The notes under the pieces were generated by a model that did no database searches, was not told where the DNA came from, and saw nothing but the letters and a program-made list of their open reading frames with translations. This document shows positions 35,309 to 50,300 of a DNA stretch of 64,000 bases, one piece after another. Each line of letters begins with the position of its first letter. Position 1 is the stretch's first letter. The position numbers were made by a program, and so were the translations under genes. The stretch comes from Cymbomonas tetramitiformis (taxonomy: Eukaryota > Chlorophyta > Pyramimonadophyceae > Pyramimonadales > Pyramimonadaceae), in contig LGRX02034707.1 in assembly GCA_001247695.2 (NCBI GenBank), positions 16,831 to 80,830 on the forward strand, given 5' to 3'.

Positions 35309-38300
35309 TGCCGTACCTGGCTTCTCGATGACAGATGTCACTCATGGTGAGTGGACGACATACATTATGACGGTACATGTCATAGTCGACCGTACTGACA
35401 ATACTTGACGACTGTATGTCATTATAACATATGACATGACATGACATGACATGGTATGGCATGTATGACAGGTATGACAGGTATGACGCATATATCATCG
35501 GTCATATCCCTGACATGCTGTGTGATGGAATTGGCATATACGGTGTGCTGGAATTGGCACTACGACTAGTTCGTACAGTCTAGTGTCATTCCCGTATGTC
35601 ATCTTCGGTGGTCAGCCTGTGTCACTCATCTCGGATATATATCGTTTGTATATCCGAGTTTAGAGATCCGTTGTTTCACCGTCGGCAGCGGGTCCCCACT
35701 GCCTGAGCTGCTGTTTCTAGCATGGACACCAATTCTTCATATATATCCAATAGCTGACTACCGTGGCAGTTATGGATGTTTCCGCGCCCATACTGATCCC
35801 ATACAGGTAAAGACGAATTCGCCCCTTAGGGTGTTAACAAGATTCCGCTGTCCGTTTAACTGATCCACGCTGATCCAAGAAGTTGGAAAAAATTGAAAAG
35901 GTCCGCGAAGATGAGGCATCTTCCATTATTCTACTGGGCAGAATGCGAAACCCCGCATATCAAATTGTCTCTCGCCAATGTATGAGTTCATCCTTGCCTT
36001 ATATATGCGGTGCCTAACATGCATGTGCACTTTAATGGTATATCCATGCCGCTGCCAAAGTGTTAAAAAGCGGAGCGGAAGGTTAAAAAACTGCTCTGAA
36101 ATATTTCCCACTAACGCATGAAACAATTCCTGAAAGGATGAAATCGTGGATCGCGATTTTCTCGCGCGATCGAAAAACTGGACCGTGATATCCTATACTC
36201 AATACTGGGGCTGGCGTGGCGAACGAGCCAGCGCCGCTGGCGGAGCGCCTCGATTACGATGGAGCGATGGCGCGGCGCGTGCATTTTTGATTTTTCCTGG
36301 CCCGCCAGCGCAGCGCTGGCGGGGCGTGTGGGCTCTCAAAATGGGTCAGACGCGCCGGATATGGCGCGCCGACGCGTTCAAAGTGCATCCTTGGTGGCAA
36401 ACACCATCCCCCAGGAGCGTCGATCGGATCGACTTTGCCGCTCGTCGTCCGTCGTGGTCTGGTGTATCTGTATCGTGTACAGTACAGTATGGCAATGTGT
36501 ATGTCGGATGTCTACTCTAACTCTTGTCCCAGAGCTTATGGACGAAAATAAATATTTAGGGTTTGCAACTCTGTGGGGTCCATAAGCAGAGTTTCTCCGA
36601 GCCTCTTCGATCAACTGTAACGTCGACCCTCGCGTGTCGCAGGCCGCGCAGCGGCCGCGCTCGGAGAAACTCTGGGAATAAGAGTAGTCGGATGTCGTAT
36701 CGCCAGACTGTATAAGTATTGACCAAGGGGTATAAACCCTTGCGCTTAGTATTATTGACTGGTGAGGGCCGTCCTTAAAACTGGTTTGAGGTGAGAGCGA
36801 CAGCCACGGATGAACACAACACAGAACAGTCGGTGAACAGATTAGAGATTTGCACATTTCATCCCTCCTGGTATGGTATCGAATGTGAAAACATAAGTCT
36901 GTAGCTCTTTTTAGATTTGAAACCCGCCTATTGATTTACCTAAAACTTATCGTGCGCGAGGGTCACACCAATACCAACTGAAGCCTTGGGATTGCGTGCT
37001 ACGTCGTGAGACCACTACACCTCGATCGAAATACATCTTACAGCACGCGAGCGGCAGCATGTTCTCACAGTGCCTTTCTTTTTCGCCTTATGCCGATACT
37101 AGGGATACCTTGAGTGTGCGAGGTAAGAGCCAGCACAAGGAAGCCCGATTCAGTGTTCCATATTCAGTTTCCAATTTGAAGAATCCACTTCTAGGCGTAT
37201 CATCGATACGCGTTCAATGGAATGATTGACGTCAGTGGATGACGATCGATTTTAATGAAGTTAATATGCCGTGATGGAAGGCAATGTTTTGTCAACTTCA
37301 ACTTTATAATTAGAAACGTTGGATGTCGATTTGCCAGTTCTATGATAGTCACAAATATCTTTCTTTACAGATAGTCCCAACTATCCTTCGCTTTCAGTTG
37401 TGTGCACTTTTCCTGAACACTCTCATTCTCACCTTCCCTCCACACACGCGTACAGCTGCTCGTTCGAGGCACACAGCAAGCGCATGCAGCGGATCGTTCG
37501 AGACACACAGCAAGCGCATGCAGCGGATCGTTCGAGACACACGCCGTGCTTTGAGTCCTTGAGCTTTGATGCCATAAAATTTGCTGACCAACAGTTTTAG
37601 AAGCCAAGAATCTCGTGGTTTCAAGCCACGCAACGAGCTGCAACCCATACGTAACTGCGGAGTTGATCGACTGCACGCCCACCTCTCCACCTCAGGGAAC
37701 GGAGGTCAAGTACAACACTGTCAACCCGGTACTTCTCCGAGTCACTTCGCCAGTAGCTGGAAGAGCACGCTTGGCTGTCCAAATGCTGGCCGCCTTCTTA
37801 GTCAATCTGCTTCCCTTTTGTTCAACGCCTTTCTGGTGTTTGCGTCTTTCCCCGTGAATCTCGCCCTCACGTTCAATAAAAAGGACACATCTTATTCCCG
37901 TTAACGATTTTGTTTGTTCTCAGGTATGGAAAGAGACTCTAAGTTTTCCTGTACCTGCTGAACAACATGGGTCATCAACTCAGAGGTGCAAGTCGACTGT
38001 TATGGCACGACTGAGGTATGCTGATAGGAACGCCGTATTGTGGACAGAGCATCTTCAGTTTCGATGCATCTCAAGCTGATGACGCCTGCACTCGTCGTTA
38101 AAAGCTCTCAGGGGAAGTATTTCGAATCTTGGACGCGTCTGCCCATGCAGTCGCGTGCGAACACGCCGTTCCTACCATCAAGGTGTCTGTGTTATGGTGC
38201 ATGTCGCAATCCCGTTGTTCTTTTAGCGCTGCGTTTGTTCGGCCACTGGATTGAAAGGGAGTTTTGCGGGCGGACTCTGTCGCCGCGTTTCCTTATTCCT

Positions 38301-41300
38301 TGCGTGCCGCCCTTCCAGAGGCACACTTCAGCAGTGCGAACACATCGCCATAGCCATGTCGCCCAGCCACGTTATCGTCACGTGATGACACAACGTGCAA
38401 GATGCTTTCGTGCGCTGACCGCAGCGACTGAAAAGGTTCTCATTTAGGATCCTTGCAAGCGAGGTTGGTGGGTATATTATTCGTGAAAGCAGCTACCACA
38501 AACGCGTACTTTATATAGCGAAGTGCTTGCTGCTTATGTGCAGGGTATATAACCGACAGATGATGGGGCTGGCGGATGAATTATTGGGAGAGACCACTTT
38601 CGAGGTGTGTTCATTTAGCGATCTGGAATCTAATCTCAGACACACTTTTGGTGTGCTGCTAAGGATATGCGTAATTGTTCTGTCCGTCCCTAACACGCCT
38701 ACGATGTTATAGATAATTGGGTGACCCCTAATGCATAGATGCCAGTCTGGCAAACACTGCCCATGACAGCCCTGTGACCCTCGGTGATGAGGGTCATTCA
38801 AGGATGTCACTGTCACTGTCAAACTCACTTGGCAAACTTCCCTTCATGTACTGACATGAATGTTGACTTGGGAGTGTTGGCAAGTTTCCGGCACACGCTT
38901 TTGTTGACCCGACTACTCACTGGAGAGCGGAGCTTAGAAAATACGAAAGCATGCGGAGGGTTCCCAGGCTGGCAATCTCGGTTACGAGGAGACGCACAAC
39001 ATGTGGTTGGACTTGAGCATGCGGAAGGATCCTGAAAAGGAATCTTCTGGCTCCCCTGCGCCGAGCTCAACTCGCCGCCAGAGGGTACAAAGTGATCTCA
39101 CCCCAGGCAGCCAATCGCGGGTGAGTTCCTGTGTAACACATCTTAAATTGTATTCCATATTGAGGTTGGATCTCCTTTGCAGATCCCATGGCAAATCTTG
39201 TGCTCTGTCATCAGTGGGCAGCCGTTCGGACAGTTGTCCACTAAAGGTTGTGAGCGCTGGAACTTTCGGGGGTAAACACTAAGCTTCAAGTTAGCTTTGC
39301 ACGTTGCTGGTTATGCTACAATTTGAAACAGTTCACTTGTGTGTGATGCTTGCAGCTGCACGTGCAAGTAGCGCTTGGCTCCGTGATGATGCCAGCCAAC
39401 TTCGATAAAACTTGTGTGGTTGTGCACGAGCCCACCTAGTGAGCCCCGCCAAGCTCGTTAAAGATGTGTACCCTCGATTCTCCTTTGTGGCTTGCTTCTC
39501 CCTGTTTTGACTGTATGCATGCGAGTGAAGGCATGTCTTCTATCTGAAATGCGGTTGTGAAGCTCGTTCAAGCCCGCATATCCCACACACCTTCTGCATC
39601 TCTTGGTGATTGCCACTCTGTCCTCCGACATCGTTGTGGATGTCCAACTTAGCCATCAATTTCCGCGCCTATCCAATGCAGCGGGAAGAAGCCACTGGCA
39701 GCGGAGCACAAAGCTGTCATCATCTTGTATGTCTGTATATTTATATTTTTCAAAAGTGTATTTTTGATTTATTCATCTCCCTCTCAGGGTGTGGGGTTTC
39801 GAGCCCCCACAGCTAGTGCATGTTTGTATGTTTTACAGCATAAATGTGCCACTGGCAAATGCCACCGAGTTTTTGCACCAGTCGATGCGCCTGCGCGCTT
39901 GCGCCAAAGATTTGTTGGCGCCAAAGCTGAGGCTGGCACCAGCAGCCTCGTGTGCTGCTGCCACGTCCCCAAAGCATCAGCGCGCTCCTGGCATATACCA
40001 GCCGATTTTTAGCTCGAGCGCAGTTGTCCCGCCCCGCCCGGGCTTGCGCACTTGTGCTTCTGATTATCTGACACCATGGCTCATGCCAACTACAAGGGGA
40101 ATGAGTAGCCATAGGGGATGGAGAGAGGCGACCATATTGGGTAAAGGGTTGTCATGAGGGGTGGGGTGTCATGAGGGGTGGGAGGGGTAGCCAAGAGGAG
40201 CCAAGAGGAGAGAGGGGTCCCATGGGGGGTTGAGGATAGTCATGGCGGGTAAAGGGTACCCATAGGGGTGATGGAATGGGGTCTTACCGGGGTTTGGGTA
40301 CAACCATGGGACTCATGGTGGTTGGGAAGTCACTAGGGTTGGGGATACTTATTTGGGGGAGATACCCATGGGTGTGTGATATGGGTTTGGACTTCCTTTG
40401 GTGACGGACTACATACCAAACGTAGAGCATCCCGAAATAAAGAAAGCTGCCGTCGCACCCTGCTCGGAGGATCAAACCATTTCACACACTGTCAGTGCTC
40501 GGCTGATTTTCACAAGCCCATGCGTGTGTGTGGCGCGGGGGCGTGGGTAGTGGGGGAAAGCCATGAGGGCTAAGGACAAGCATGAGGTAGGGGGCGCCCA
40601 TGGGGGATGAGGGGTGCCCATATGCCGCGGCTATATGGGGTGATGGAGACGGGGGAGGAGCCATGAGGGGTGATGGGAAAGGGGGGTTACCCATGGGGGA
40701 TGAAGGGCAGCCATGAGGGCAGCCAAATCCCAGCAAGTATCGGGGTGAGTGAGCTCGTGCTTCAGGGACTTCCCAGGATTCGGTCCAAGGATATGCCACA
40801 TACATAAGCAGGGCTGGTGGAGGGGGTGTGAGGGGAGGCATGCACCCCCACTTGACTCGTGGGGAGGGGGTCGACGGGAGGAGCCGGAGAGGTCGGTGCT
40901 GATGGACAAGGTTTGGGAGTAGCGGCCGAGGAGACGAAGTCTATGCTATGCAGGCCGGGCGGGATGGGCATGGTGGCAGGATGAAAGGGTCTGGGGGAGC
41001 GCGACATGAGCAGGATTCTGGTGGGCAGGCGAGGCGGGACGGATATCATCACGGCTCTTGGAGGGTTTGGAGGATGTGTGGCAAAAGGCGGAGAATCTTT
41101 AGATGCCGGAGGGTCAAGGCGTGATTACCATGGAGGCTCGGTCTGCAGAGGTGTCCGTGGGCGCGGGCGGGCCCAGCCAAGCAGCCTCGTCTCATCACCT
41201 GAGCGTCCAGGATCTCTTTGCGGAGGGTGGTGACCTCTTATTGCCGGGCCTGGAGAGCGGGGTCCAGACTCCGGAGCGGAGCGGTGCCCCACCAGAGTAG

Positions 41301-44300
41301 GCGATGCCGGGGGCGAGCAGGCGGGTGGCCCACCTTCTTGAGGGTGCTGTTGACACGGGGAGGGCTGGTGGGGAGGGTGTTGAGCGAGATGCGGGTAGAA
41401 GGGTTGTGGGTGGAGTGGACACATGCCGGGCCCCTCAGAGGCCGGGGACCCATTCCGGGAGCAATGAGCACTTACAACGGCACGGCAACATACAGCGTCT
41501 CATCAGCTTCGCTGCCCACGTGGCGAGGCTGATGACCGTGCCGTAAGGATAGTGACATCCGGTTGGTGAGCTGCCGTCCACCGGGAGGGCTCGGGACACA
41601 CAGGCGTATGTGGGGATGGCATTCCGAGTAGGAACAGCGCAGAACAACAGTTGCAGTGCAAGTGTGCAGCGCATCACTCAAGATCGCAGCTTACCCCCCA
41701 GGTGTCCACCACCAAGGCTTCAGCACCGGTTGAGTTGGGTGAAGGGGTTTGCTGCCACAATTCCGTGGCGGGCGCGCACGGCCAGAAGGAAGTGATTCAG
41801 TCTATCGTTCTCAGCCCTTTGGGACAAGCTTTTGCCACCGGACGTGTGGTGGGTAAGATGTTTGGGGCAGGCAAGGAGAAGGGTGGCGTTTTGAGTGTAG
41901 GCTTGGTGGTGGGGAGATGTCCCGGGCAGCTCGAGGGGTAGAGGTGAAATGACTTGACACAACATCTGTCCACCGGCAGTGCAGTCACAGAGGCGCTCAG
42001 GTGGCCCGGCGAGGCTTAGGGGGTCGCGTTCTCCACTAGTGAGCTCCGGAAAATCCGGATAAGTGTCCCGAAGTGTGTCCCGGACCCTTTGATCCTGGGT
42101 AGGAGGCCAATTTATGTAAGTATCTCCACTCGGCCACCATGAAATTTAGGACATGCGGGGGAAATGTACGGTCAATTTGTTCAATGGTGTATGCTGTCAT
42201 GTTATCAATGACAATTCGCTTATGATGGCATATTCAGATTCGTGACATACTTGACGATTTGTTATACCTAGACATTCCTGAATTTGGGACAATGGCATTG
42301 TGCCATCATACAACATTGTGATTGGTGATTCGATTTTAAGTAATTTGTCCAGGTTCGTCTTTATAAATAGCAGGGGTTATATAAGATACGGTGTGTGTGC
42401 ACTCACTCGATCTTTTTCATTTGTCTATATTTCTTTTGCACACGGATCGTTGCCAAAAGGCACACTGCCTGCCCCGAAGGGCCACCCATTACACAAAAAT
42501 AGCTTTTGTCTGACCGGTGCTGTCTAAGCTACCTGCCAGACTTACGAGAGTTAGTGAAATTCTATTTTGATGGATGTATTTCTTTGAAATAAACCTCTGC
42601 AAAGTGAACAGAGATTCCTGGGGTGGGTGGGTAGGGAAGGCAAAAGAACAGAGCTGACGCCGATGTAGCTTCACGGGCTTTTTGTCTAGTTTCTGTGCCC
42701 ACTACACGTGGCATGAACCGTCACTAGAGCTGCAAAGCATGGCACGGGTCATTTGATCTACACGTGGCAGAAACCACTAAAATTACACTGTGTTTCAATT
42801 TAAACTCTTCTTTTGCACACGGATCATTGCCATGTCTTCAGAGATTTGTGCCGGCACTCTCCTTCTCCATCGGTGCTGCTGTCTGCTGCCATCCCGGTGT
42901 CAACCACCCGAAGTAGTAGACCATGTCGGCGTCTGCTACTGCTGTGGGGTCGATGTAGGCGTGTACTGGCGAAGACAGCTGCACCCACCCCCCCAAGAGA
43001 CATACTTTTTCCATCACTACTCCCACTGCACGTGAGCATGTAGGGGCACCCTTTCGGGTGCTGTGGGCCGTGTAATGCCCCCCTTCCGGAGGGACACACC
43101 CCACGTGCCCCGAGGCACAAGCAATCCGGTCGTTTGCATCAACGGTCTTGAACTGCTTCTTCTTGTCACACGGCAGCCTCCAGTAGCTGGCCGTGTCTGC
43201 TGCTCTTGTTGTACTTGTCGAAGCAGCCTGCAGCCAGTCTTCATCCCGAGTCTGCTCCCACCGATCGAGCAGCTCGTGCAGCTCTGCCACCCCCTCCCGT
43301 GGGATGCAGAGCCTCCTCTTACACAAGAGGTGGTTCTTGCCTTTTTCCTTCTCGAGCACGATCGAGAGTCCGTCGCTGTCCCTCAGCAAGCTCTCCCGCA
43401 GCATTGCCGTGCCTGTCTGCGGTCTGCCGAACGTCACGGACGCCACTACTACGTACACACAAGCCCGGAAGAGCTTCCGTTGTTCTTCAATCGCAAGAGG
43501 CAAGTGAAAAGCAGCTTTGTGCACGCACCTTACTGCCGAGGCCGGCAAATAAGTCCTCACCGTCTCAGTGACGTTCTGCTGCTCCGCTGCCGCTGTCTGC
43601 GTCGCCGTCATGCCCTTCACAGCACGTGTGACAGCCCGGCCCTTCGCCGGTCCCTGAAAGCTGACGTCTTCGTGGAAGCTGTTGATGGCCGACAAGTACG
43701 GCTGAAGGAAGGTGCCCTTCACCGTACCTGACTTTTGTAGCGCGGCCATGTACAGCTGCACGGTGGCTGCTGTCACCGGCAGCCACTGCAAGTTCTCCTC
43801 TGTGCAGAACTTTACGAACTTCTTCCAGTGTCGCTCGTAGTTGTCGGCTGTCGTCTTCTCCAGCGCCGCTGCCTGCATCTTTGCTGCTGTGCCGGAGTGC
43901 TGGTTGCCACCAAGCTTCTCCGTCCAGTGTCTCAGCAGTACAGTTTTCCACGGAGTCGCTGTCGCCCGCTGCTGCGGATCTTCTTCTTCATTTTCTGAGG
44001 GAAATACTCGATATTTCTCCTCCTTCAGCACGACGTTCTCCACGTCACCGTCGTCTACACGATCTTCGTTCTTCCATCTTCACCTGTGGCCCCCACGATC
44101 TCGGGGTACCACGCCTGGTCCTCTGGCCAAAATACCTCTAATTTGCAAACGGGTCTCACCTCTTCTTCTGGCTTGTTGATCTCCTCGTCGCCTTGTCCTG
44201 TCCCCACACCCCCCGCTCTCCAGTGAGCACTCACTGGGAGCTGGGGATTTGAAACAAGACTGCGTCCCAGCTTGGGGCTCCGAGCAGCTCGGACCCTCCC

Positions 44301-47300
44301 AGCCGCTGCTCCTTCTTCTCGCAGCTTGTGAGCCACCTCGTCCAGCAGGCTCCACGGAGGGTTCACCCAGCTGTGCTCCTCCCGCCAATCGTACGCCAGC
44401 GAGTCCACCAGTCGCAGTGCGGGTCGTGCCAGGCACTGTAGTACCTCGGCAGCTGGGCTGAGATCTCGGAGGCGAAGCGGTCCACGGAGTGCTCGCCCCA
44501 CTGCTCCTCGGCGTACTTGAACTACCTCTTGTCGATCCTCCAGTCGTCGAGGTCCTTGTCTCCGATCCGCCCACTCGTTGGCTTCGTTGCGGATGTACCT
44601 CGCCTGCGACTCGATGTCGTGTAAGTCGAGGAGTAACCAGAGCTTCTGCATACGTCGCATCAGCTCTGGGTTTCGTGACGTGAAGTGCGAGAGCATCGCC
44701 ACCACCGCCTGATTGTCGCAGTACAGCCGTACTACCTTCCCCTCTAGCTCGGAGAGGAACGATCTGACCGTCTTGTAGACCGCCTCGAGCTCGAGGTGGG
44801 TGATGTGTAGCTTCTGAAGCTCGTCGCTGCCGGAACCCGCGTGCCTCCTTCTTCAGGTTCAGCACCTCCCCAAGCAAAAAGGGAGGAGTCGGTGTGCTTC
44901 GCCCTCGTCGGACTCCGCCAGATCTTGCGCCCATTCCACCGACTCGTCGCCGGTAGCTTGGCCCACCATTGTGGGTCTCCCAAGGCTTGCCTAGTCAGCT
45001 TCACCTTGGATCCCCAACTGTTCTTCTTGCCGAGCACAAAGTAAAGCTCTCGAAGGTACAACCTCGCCGTCGGGACAGCAAGGTTACACCGACTGGCAGA
45101 GTCCATTGAACCCCGCCAGCTCCCGAGCTTGCACCCAGCGTCGTTCTCGAGTGGCTCCGCAGAGGATCGCCGTGGCCTTGGAGTGGATCTTCTTGAGTCT
45201 TCTTTCCGTCACCCGGAATAAGCCCTCCTCGAAGTCCACCTCGAGCCCCAAGTGCCCCACCAGCTGTGTAGGCTCCCAGTGACCCTTCTTCTCGTTCCGG
45301 AATAACCCGAGCCGAGGTAGAAGCTTGCTCACCCGATCCCTGCGTCGTCCTGCGTCTTGGTGATCGCCATGAAGTCGTCCATGTAGAGCAACACCCTCGC
45401 GCCTGCTCGATCCGAGCCTCATCGAAGTCCTCCTTCTCTTCGCCTCACCGCCCAGCGTCGACGTACTTCTTGTCCATCTCTCAGCTTCTTGACTTCATGC
45501 CGATCCTTCCCCGCTTGCGGAGAGCGAATCAGCTCCACGAGCGTCTTCATCAACTCGACAAATATCCGTGGTGAGTCCGACCACCCGAAGGGGAGTGCAC
45601 GACACTGGTACAGCACCCCCTGGATGTCGAACTGCATGAACTCTTGAAAGTCCCGGTCGATCCCAATCCCGTCCTTGAGATCGAAGGTGAAGCACCAGTC
45701 GCCCTGACTCGCCAGCCTTCGCAGCTTCTTCAGGGGCTCCATCTTGCACTTGGATTTCACGCAGAACTCGTTCAGCCATTGGAAGTCCATCACCAGTCTC
45801 AAGGAGTTCGTGCCTGGCTTGGGCACCAGAAACACCCGCAAAACGTGACGTCTTCGGCGTGCCCATACCCATGCTCCAGACCGTAGAGCTCTGTCCGTCT
45901 CGATGTCCAACCACTCCTGCTGCTGCTGCGTCAGATCTTGCAGAGAGGTCCCGTGGTCGAAGTCGGGTGGTGGGCCTTTCACCCACCGCATCTTCGCTCC
46001 TCGAGCGATCCATTGCAGTGCTTCGCTGCTCGCGCCTCCAGCGCGCCATGCTCCTTTGCGACAACGTACATACTCCTGTATCGTACGCTGTTTGACCTGA
46101 ACCCCCGAAGCGAGAGGGGTTAGGTCAGGTGCCCCCAGGCACATTTAATTCCCCTTCCCACGGGGCTGCGCGGCCTTGCTGCCCTTACCCGGGGAATTCG
46201 GAGGAGGAGCTCGATCTCCTCCACGACCACCGCCAACTCGATGGTCGCTGCGTTGTGCTGGCTTGCAGCACCCGCTGCCTGCTTCGCTGTGGCCGTCATC
46301 ACCGACTTGGCCTTGGAGTTGTCGAATTCTGCTAGCCACTTCGTCAGGACGGTGTCCGCCACCATGCCCTCCGTGCCAGCGTAAATCTTCTGCTCCATGA
46401 ACGCCAACTTCGCCCGCACAGCATCAGCTCCACCGTGAGCCTCGTTGTTGCCCTCAAGCATCGAACGATACCCAAGCATGGTGTACCGGTTAAACAACAG
46501 CCCTTAGACACCCTTCTTCGTGTTGTGTCCACGCAGCATCCGGTCCCAGAGTTCCTCCAGGAACGGGGTGTACTCGGCTTCTGGCAGGTTCTGCTGAAGG
46601 TCCATCTTGGCCTCCTCGTAGACGATCGCGTCGTGGAAATACGGGAGTGCTGGTCCCAGCACCATCTGCTCGTACTTCATGGAGGAGTTGGACTTTTTGC
46701 TCAACGCCGCGTGCGTCTTGTTCCCGTACAGGTCGAACAACTTGGGCATAAAGTCCGTCAGCGTTTCCGGACGCGGAGGAAAGGGATTCACCTCCGCGTA
46801 AGGACATTAAGGAAGTCGTTTGAGCTTCTCCAGCTCTGCATCGCCAGTCGACGTCGTCGCTGCCGTGGCTTCTTCCTTCTCAGACCGAGCTTTCGCAGCG
46901 TCGGCCCGCAGAGCACTGATTTGCTCTGTCAGCAGCTGAGTCTGCAGATCTTGCTGCATCCTCGCCGCTTGTTGGGTCTTCGTGGCCTCATCGTGGGCCT
47001 CTTGCTGGTGCCTCATCTGTTGAAGCAGCAGCTGCACCTCCAGCGACGTCGCCGGAGGATTCACAGTAGCACCCGGGGAACCCCCACCACTTGGTGGAGG
47101 CTCAGGATCCCCTGGTTGCTGGCTGGCTGTGCTGTGCTACCAGTCATTGTGCTGGTGCAGGTTCCTGATTGCTTACTTCTACAGGAGTAAGGAATTTAAT
47201 ATTTGCAATGTGCCGCACAGAAAAATATCCCAGAAGGAAATATTTTTTGTGGAGTATTTTACCGAAGGCAAAAGAACAGAGCTGACGCCGATGTAGCTTC

Positions 47301-50300
47301 ACGGGCTTTTTGTCTAGTTTCTGTGCCCACTCCACGTGACACGAACCGTCACTAGAGCTGCAAAGCATGACACGGGTCATTTGATCTACACGTGGCAGAA
47401 ACCACTAAAATTACACTGTGCTTCAATTTGAACATATCAGGTTGTCTCTTAAGTTGCACTCTCGAGGAGTAATGCTGCTGCTCCCCGACCCCACGGTCGT
47501 TGATACCGTCCTGTATGGTGTCCCTGGGCCTTTTGTTTTCGATGGTTACTCCTATATTGTGGTGCTGTCCGAGTGAAGTAATATAACACACATTTTGGTA
47601 CGTTTTTCATTACATCCTATAGCCTCACTATGTTACACGCCAATCGCGCCCCACGCCAATCGCGCCAGATGTTAGAGAAATGTGGTTTTCCACGTTTTTT
47701 TTGTTGACCTTGGTTAAAGTATACACCTTACAAATTGTAGTCTATATGGGGCGCGATTCGCGTGACATTTTTCACAACGCCAATCGCGCCGGGCGGGATT
47801 GGCGTGAACGGGGCGCGATTAATCGCGCTGCGGGGTTGGCGTGTAACACACACATATATATATACAAGTATGCCTGCAGCAGACCAAATGTTCTCTTACT
47901 TCTTCCAAGCAGTCAACATTGCAGCTCAGAACCTACCATATGTAAAGTGTTGAAGGCCAGGGGTGGGTGGGTGGGTGTACATGGATGGGCTCCTCCTCAG
48001 TTACATTTACATCTCAGTGCTTGCCGGCCGCAATCTACCAACGGAAAATACAGGCTTATATTTCGCAGCCTTCTGCAATATTCTTGTCAACTCAAGCCCG
48101 GACGCAACGTGCTCCACGGAAACTTTAACGGTGCGCATGTGTCGTGTGCGCATGTGTCGTCAACTTGGTAGCGTGTGCCATGCGACTCGGGTGAATGGGA
48201 ATGCTGACCCGCTTTGATGCAGCATGCATAAAGTGTTAGGATGCCTTTGGGAAACAGAAACTTGCAACGCTGAGCTCTATGTGTGCTTAGTGACTTTTAG
48301 CCGTTGGATTCCCCGGGAGGCAGACGGATGCAAACCCCGTGTGGGGCGACGGAGACATCAAGACTTTCAGATACTATCCAGGCATCACAAAATATGCGAC
48401 CATAGAGGTGCGCACTGCTTCGTTTCTCGGGCATGGCATGTGGACCAGCACTACTGCAGAAAGGAGCGTGCAGGGCGTTTGTTGAAGCTGCACTTCATGC
48501 ACGGGATACCCTGTGATGTTAGGGTGTTACACCGATGGGCTGCACGGTGCTGGTGAGGCGTTAGAATGACGTGCAACACTGTGACAGGATCTCTACTTCA
48601 TTCGGGTGGCATGTCGATTGCACACGGACGGTCGTGCTTTCATGGTTGGCTCTATACTCTGGCTTTGCTTAGGCGGCTCGCTCCCCACGGCTACTTTAGA
48701 AATGTGCCCGCCAAAGCTTTGTGGGCATGTCCTCAAGTTTGCCCAAGTGCGACGTCTGCATACAGGTATGTGATGGTAACGTGGTTGGCCACAATGTACT
48801 TGGTCAAGTGAGGTAGGCTCGCTCGCTCGCTCGCCTCGGCACCTCTCTTACGCCTGCCGCCATACCACAACATCACCCACGCACCCGCTCCGCCCATGTA
48901 CTCGCCATTTGTTTTTTTGGGGGGATAAGTTGACATAAACGAGACGCACCGCTAGGAGTGAAGCCTTGCTCGAGGAGGGGGGCTGCAGAATACCGATTCC
49001 TCAGCCAAACTCGGGAAGTCGTGGTGACGAGGACGACTTGTGGTACAGTTTATCCAAAAGTACTTCGATTCCTTATAAAACCTTCCTGTGGAATCTGGCT
49101 CGAGTTCTGTACATCTGACCTGATGCGCCGAATGCGCTGAAACACGCTGAGCGCATAAAATCTTGGAACTTGTCCTCTGATCATCGAGAGCTTCTGCTGA
49201 CTTTGATTTTATCATGGATCGCCACAACATCTGAGCACCAAGTGGCATTCGTTTTGTGCAGTCGGCGATCATGAGGGCGGCAGCTCCATCAACGGTCCCC
49301 GTCGTCAAGCCGGGTGCTTTGCTGTCTCTCTAGTTGCCATACCTTGCATTGCCACGACCTGATGCCTTGCGGAACATCGATTTCCTTAGGTGAATCTGCG
49401 TTCACACAAGGTAATCATGATGCACAAACCGATGTAAACTAGCGCCGCTGCCTGGGTGAGGGGGCACTTTGGGCCGCTTTGATCATGAGCGAAATATCAC
49501 TGGCTGCAGGTTAGGAGAGCTGCAAGTGCGGGTGGACTGGGGCTACCTGGCAAAGCCGGCGCTGCTCCTGAGCCAGCGGCCAAGCTACCGCAAGAAGCTC
49601 GGCTCGCTGAAGGTGGAGGTGAGCGCCCACACCGGGGAGCCGGTCAGCAGTGAGAGGTTTATTGGGCGATGTGCAATGCGCCGTCCGCTGGTGACGCAAC
49701 GCGAGGGCGATTGCTGTCACCAAAGCTGTGGCGCGCATCTTTGCTCGGGAGCGCGTGAGATGAGACACTCACAGCCCACGTGGCGGCTTTGCGGGTTTGA
49801 GGGCTAAGATTTTAGGATTGAGAAGGATACTCAATACCACACGCGATCGGCCGATTTTGTCCCGGCGAAAACCCGATACTAGGTGTCAGCATCTCTACGG
49901 TGTACGGCGTTTTGTCTCCATATACTATTTATCTTATACAACATTTTGCGATATAATCGCCGATAGTCATCATCACCCGAAAGGTTACATCGCGACCGTA
50001 AACATACGGTCAGATAGTATCTGCACCATCAGATTCTGTATTCTGACAGGTGGTAACTCGAAACCGACTTAGTTTGAAAAATGACCTCTCAATGTGCATG
50101 TCTACTTCCGGTCAAAGCTGTGCTAAGGTCAACTTTTCACGGCGGTTCGATCTTTCGGGAGGGTTTCATCTCGTTCGCAGGATTCCCGCCTGCAAGCGAG
50201 AGCCCTAGGGTAGGGGTCCCTGCCAGTTCGTTCCCGCCTTTCAATTTGGCGCATCATGCTTGAAAATTGAAAGATTTCCTCCCACTGAATCTTTCAAACT

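Larger units (their letters stand above)
17047..35515 (-). mobile_element. Chromovirus B, inverted, heavily nested; TSD TGCTG
   Basis: The 3' LTR at 17,047-17,599 and the 5' LTR at 31,688-32,023 plus 35,314-35,515 are copies of one sequence in the same (minus) orientation. Both have outer ends TGTCA/TGACA. The pentamer TGCTG lies immediately outside at 17,042-17,046 and at 35,516-35,520, as expected for one Ty3/gypsy insertion. Excluding the two gag-only elements, about 11.5 kb remains. Polypurine tract and 3' UTR match chromovirus A. The interior holds only decayed pol scraps, TIR elements and unassigned sequence, so it cannot move by itself. Confidence 0.7.
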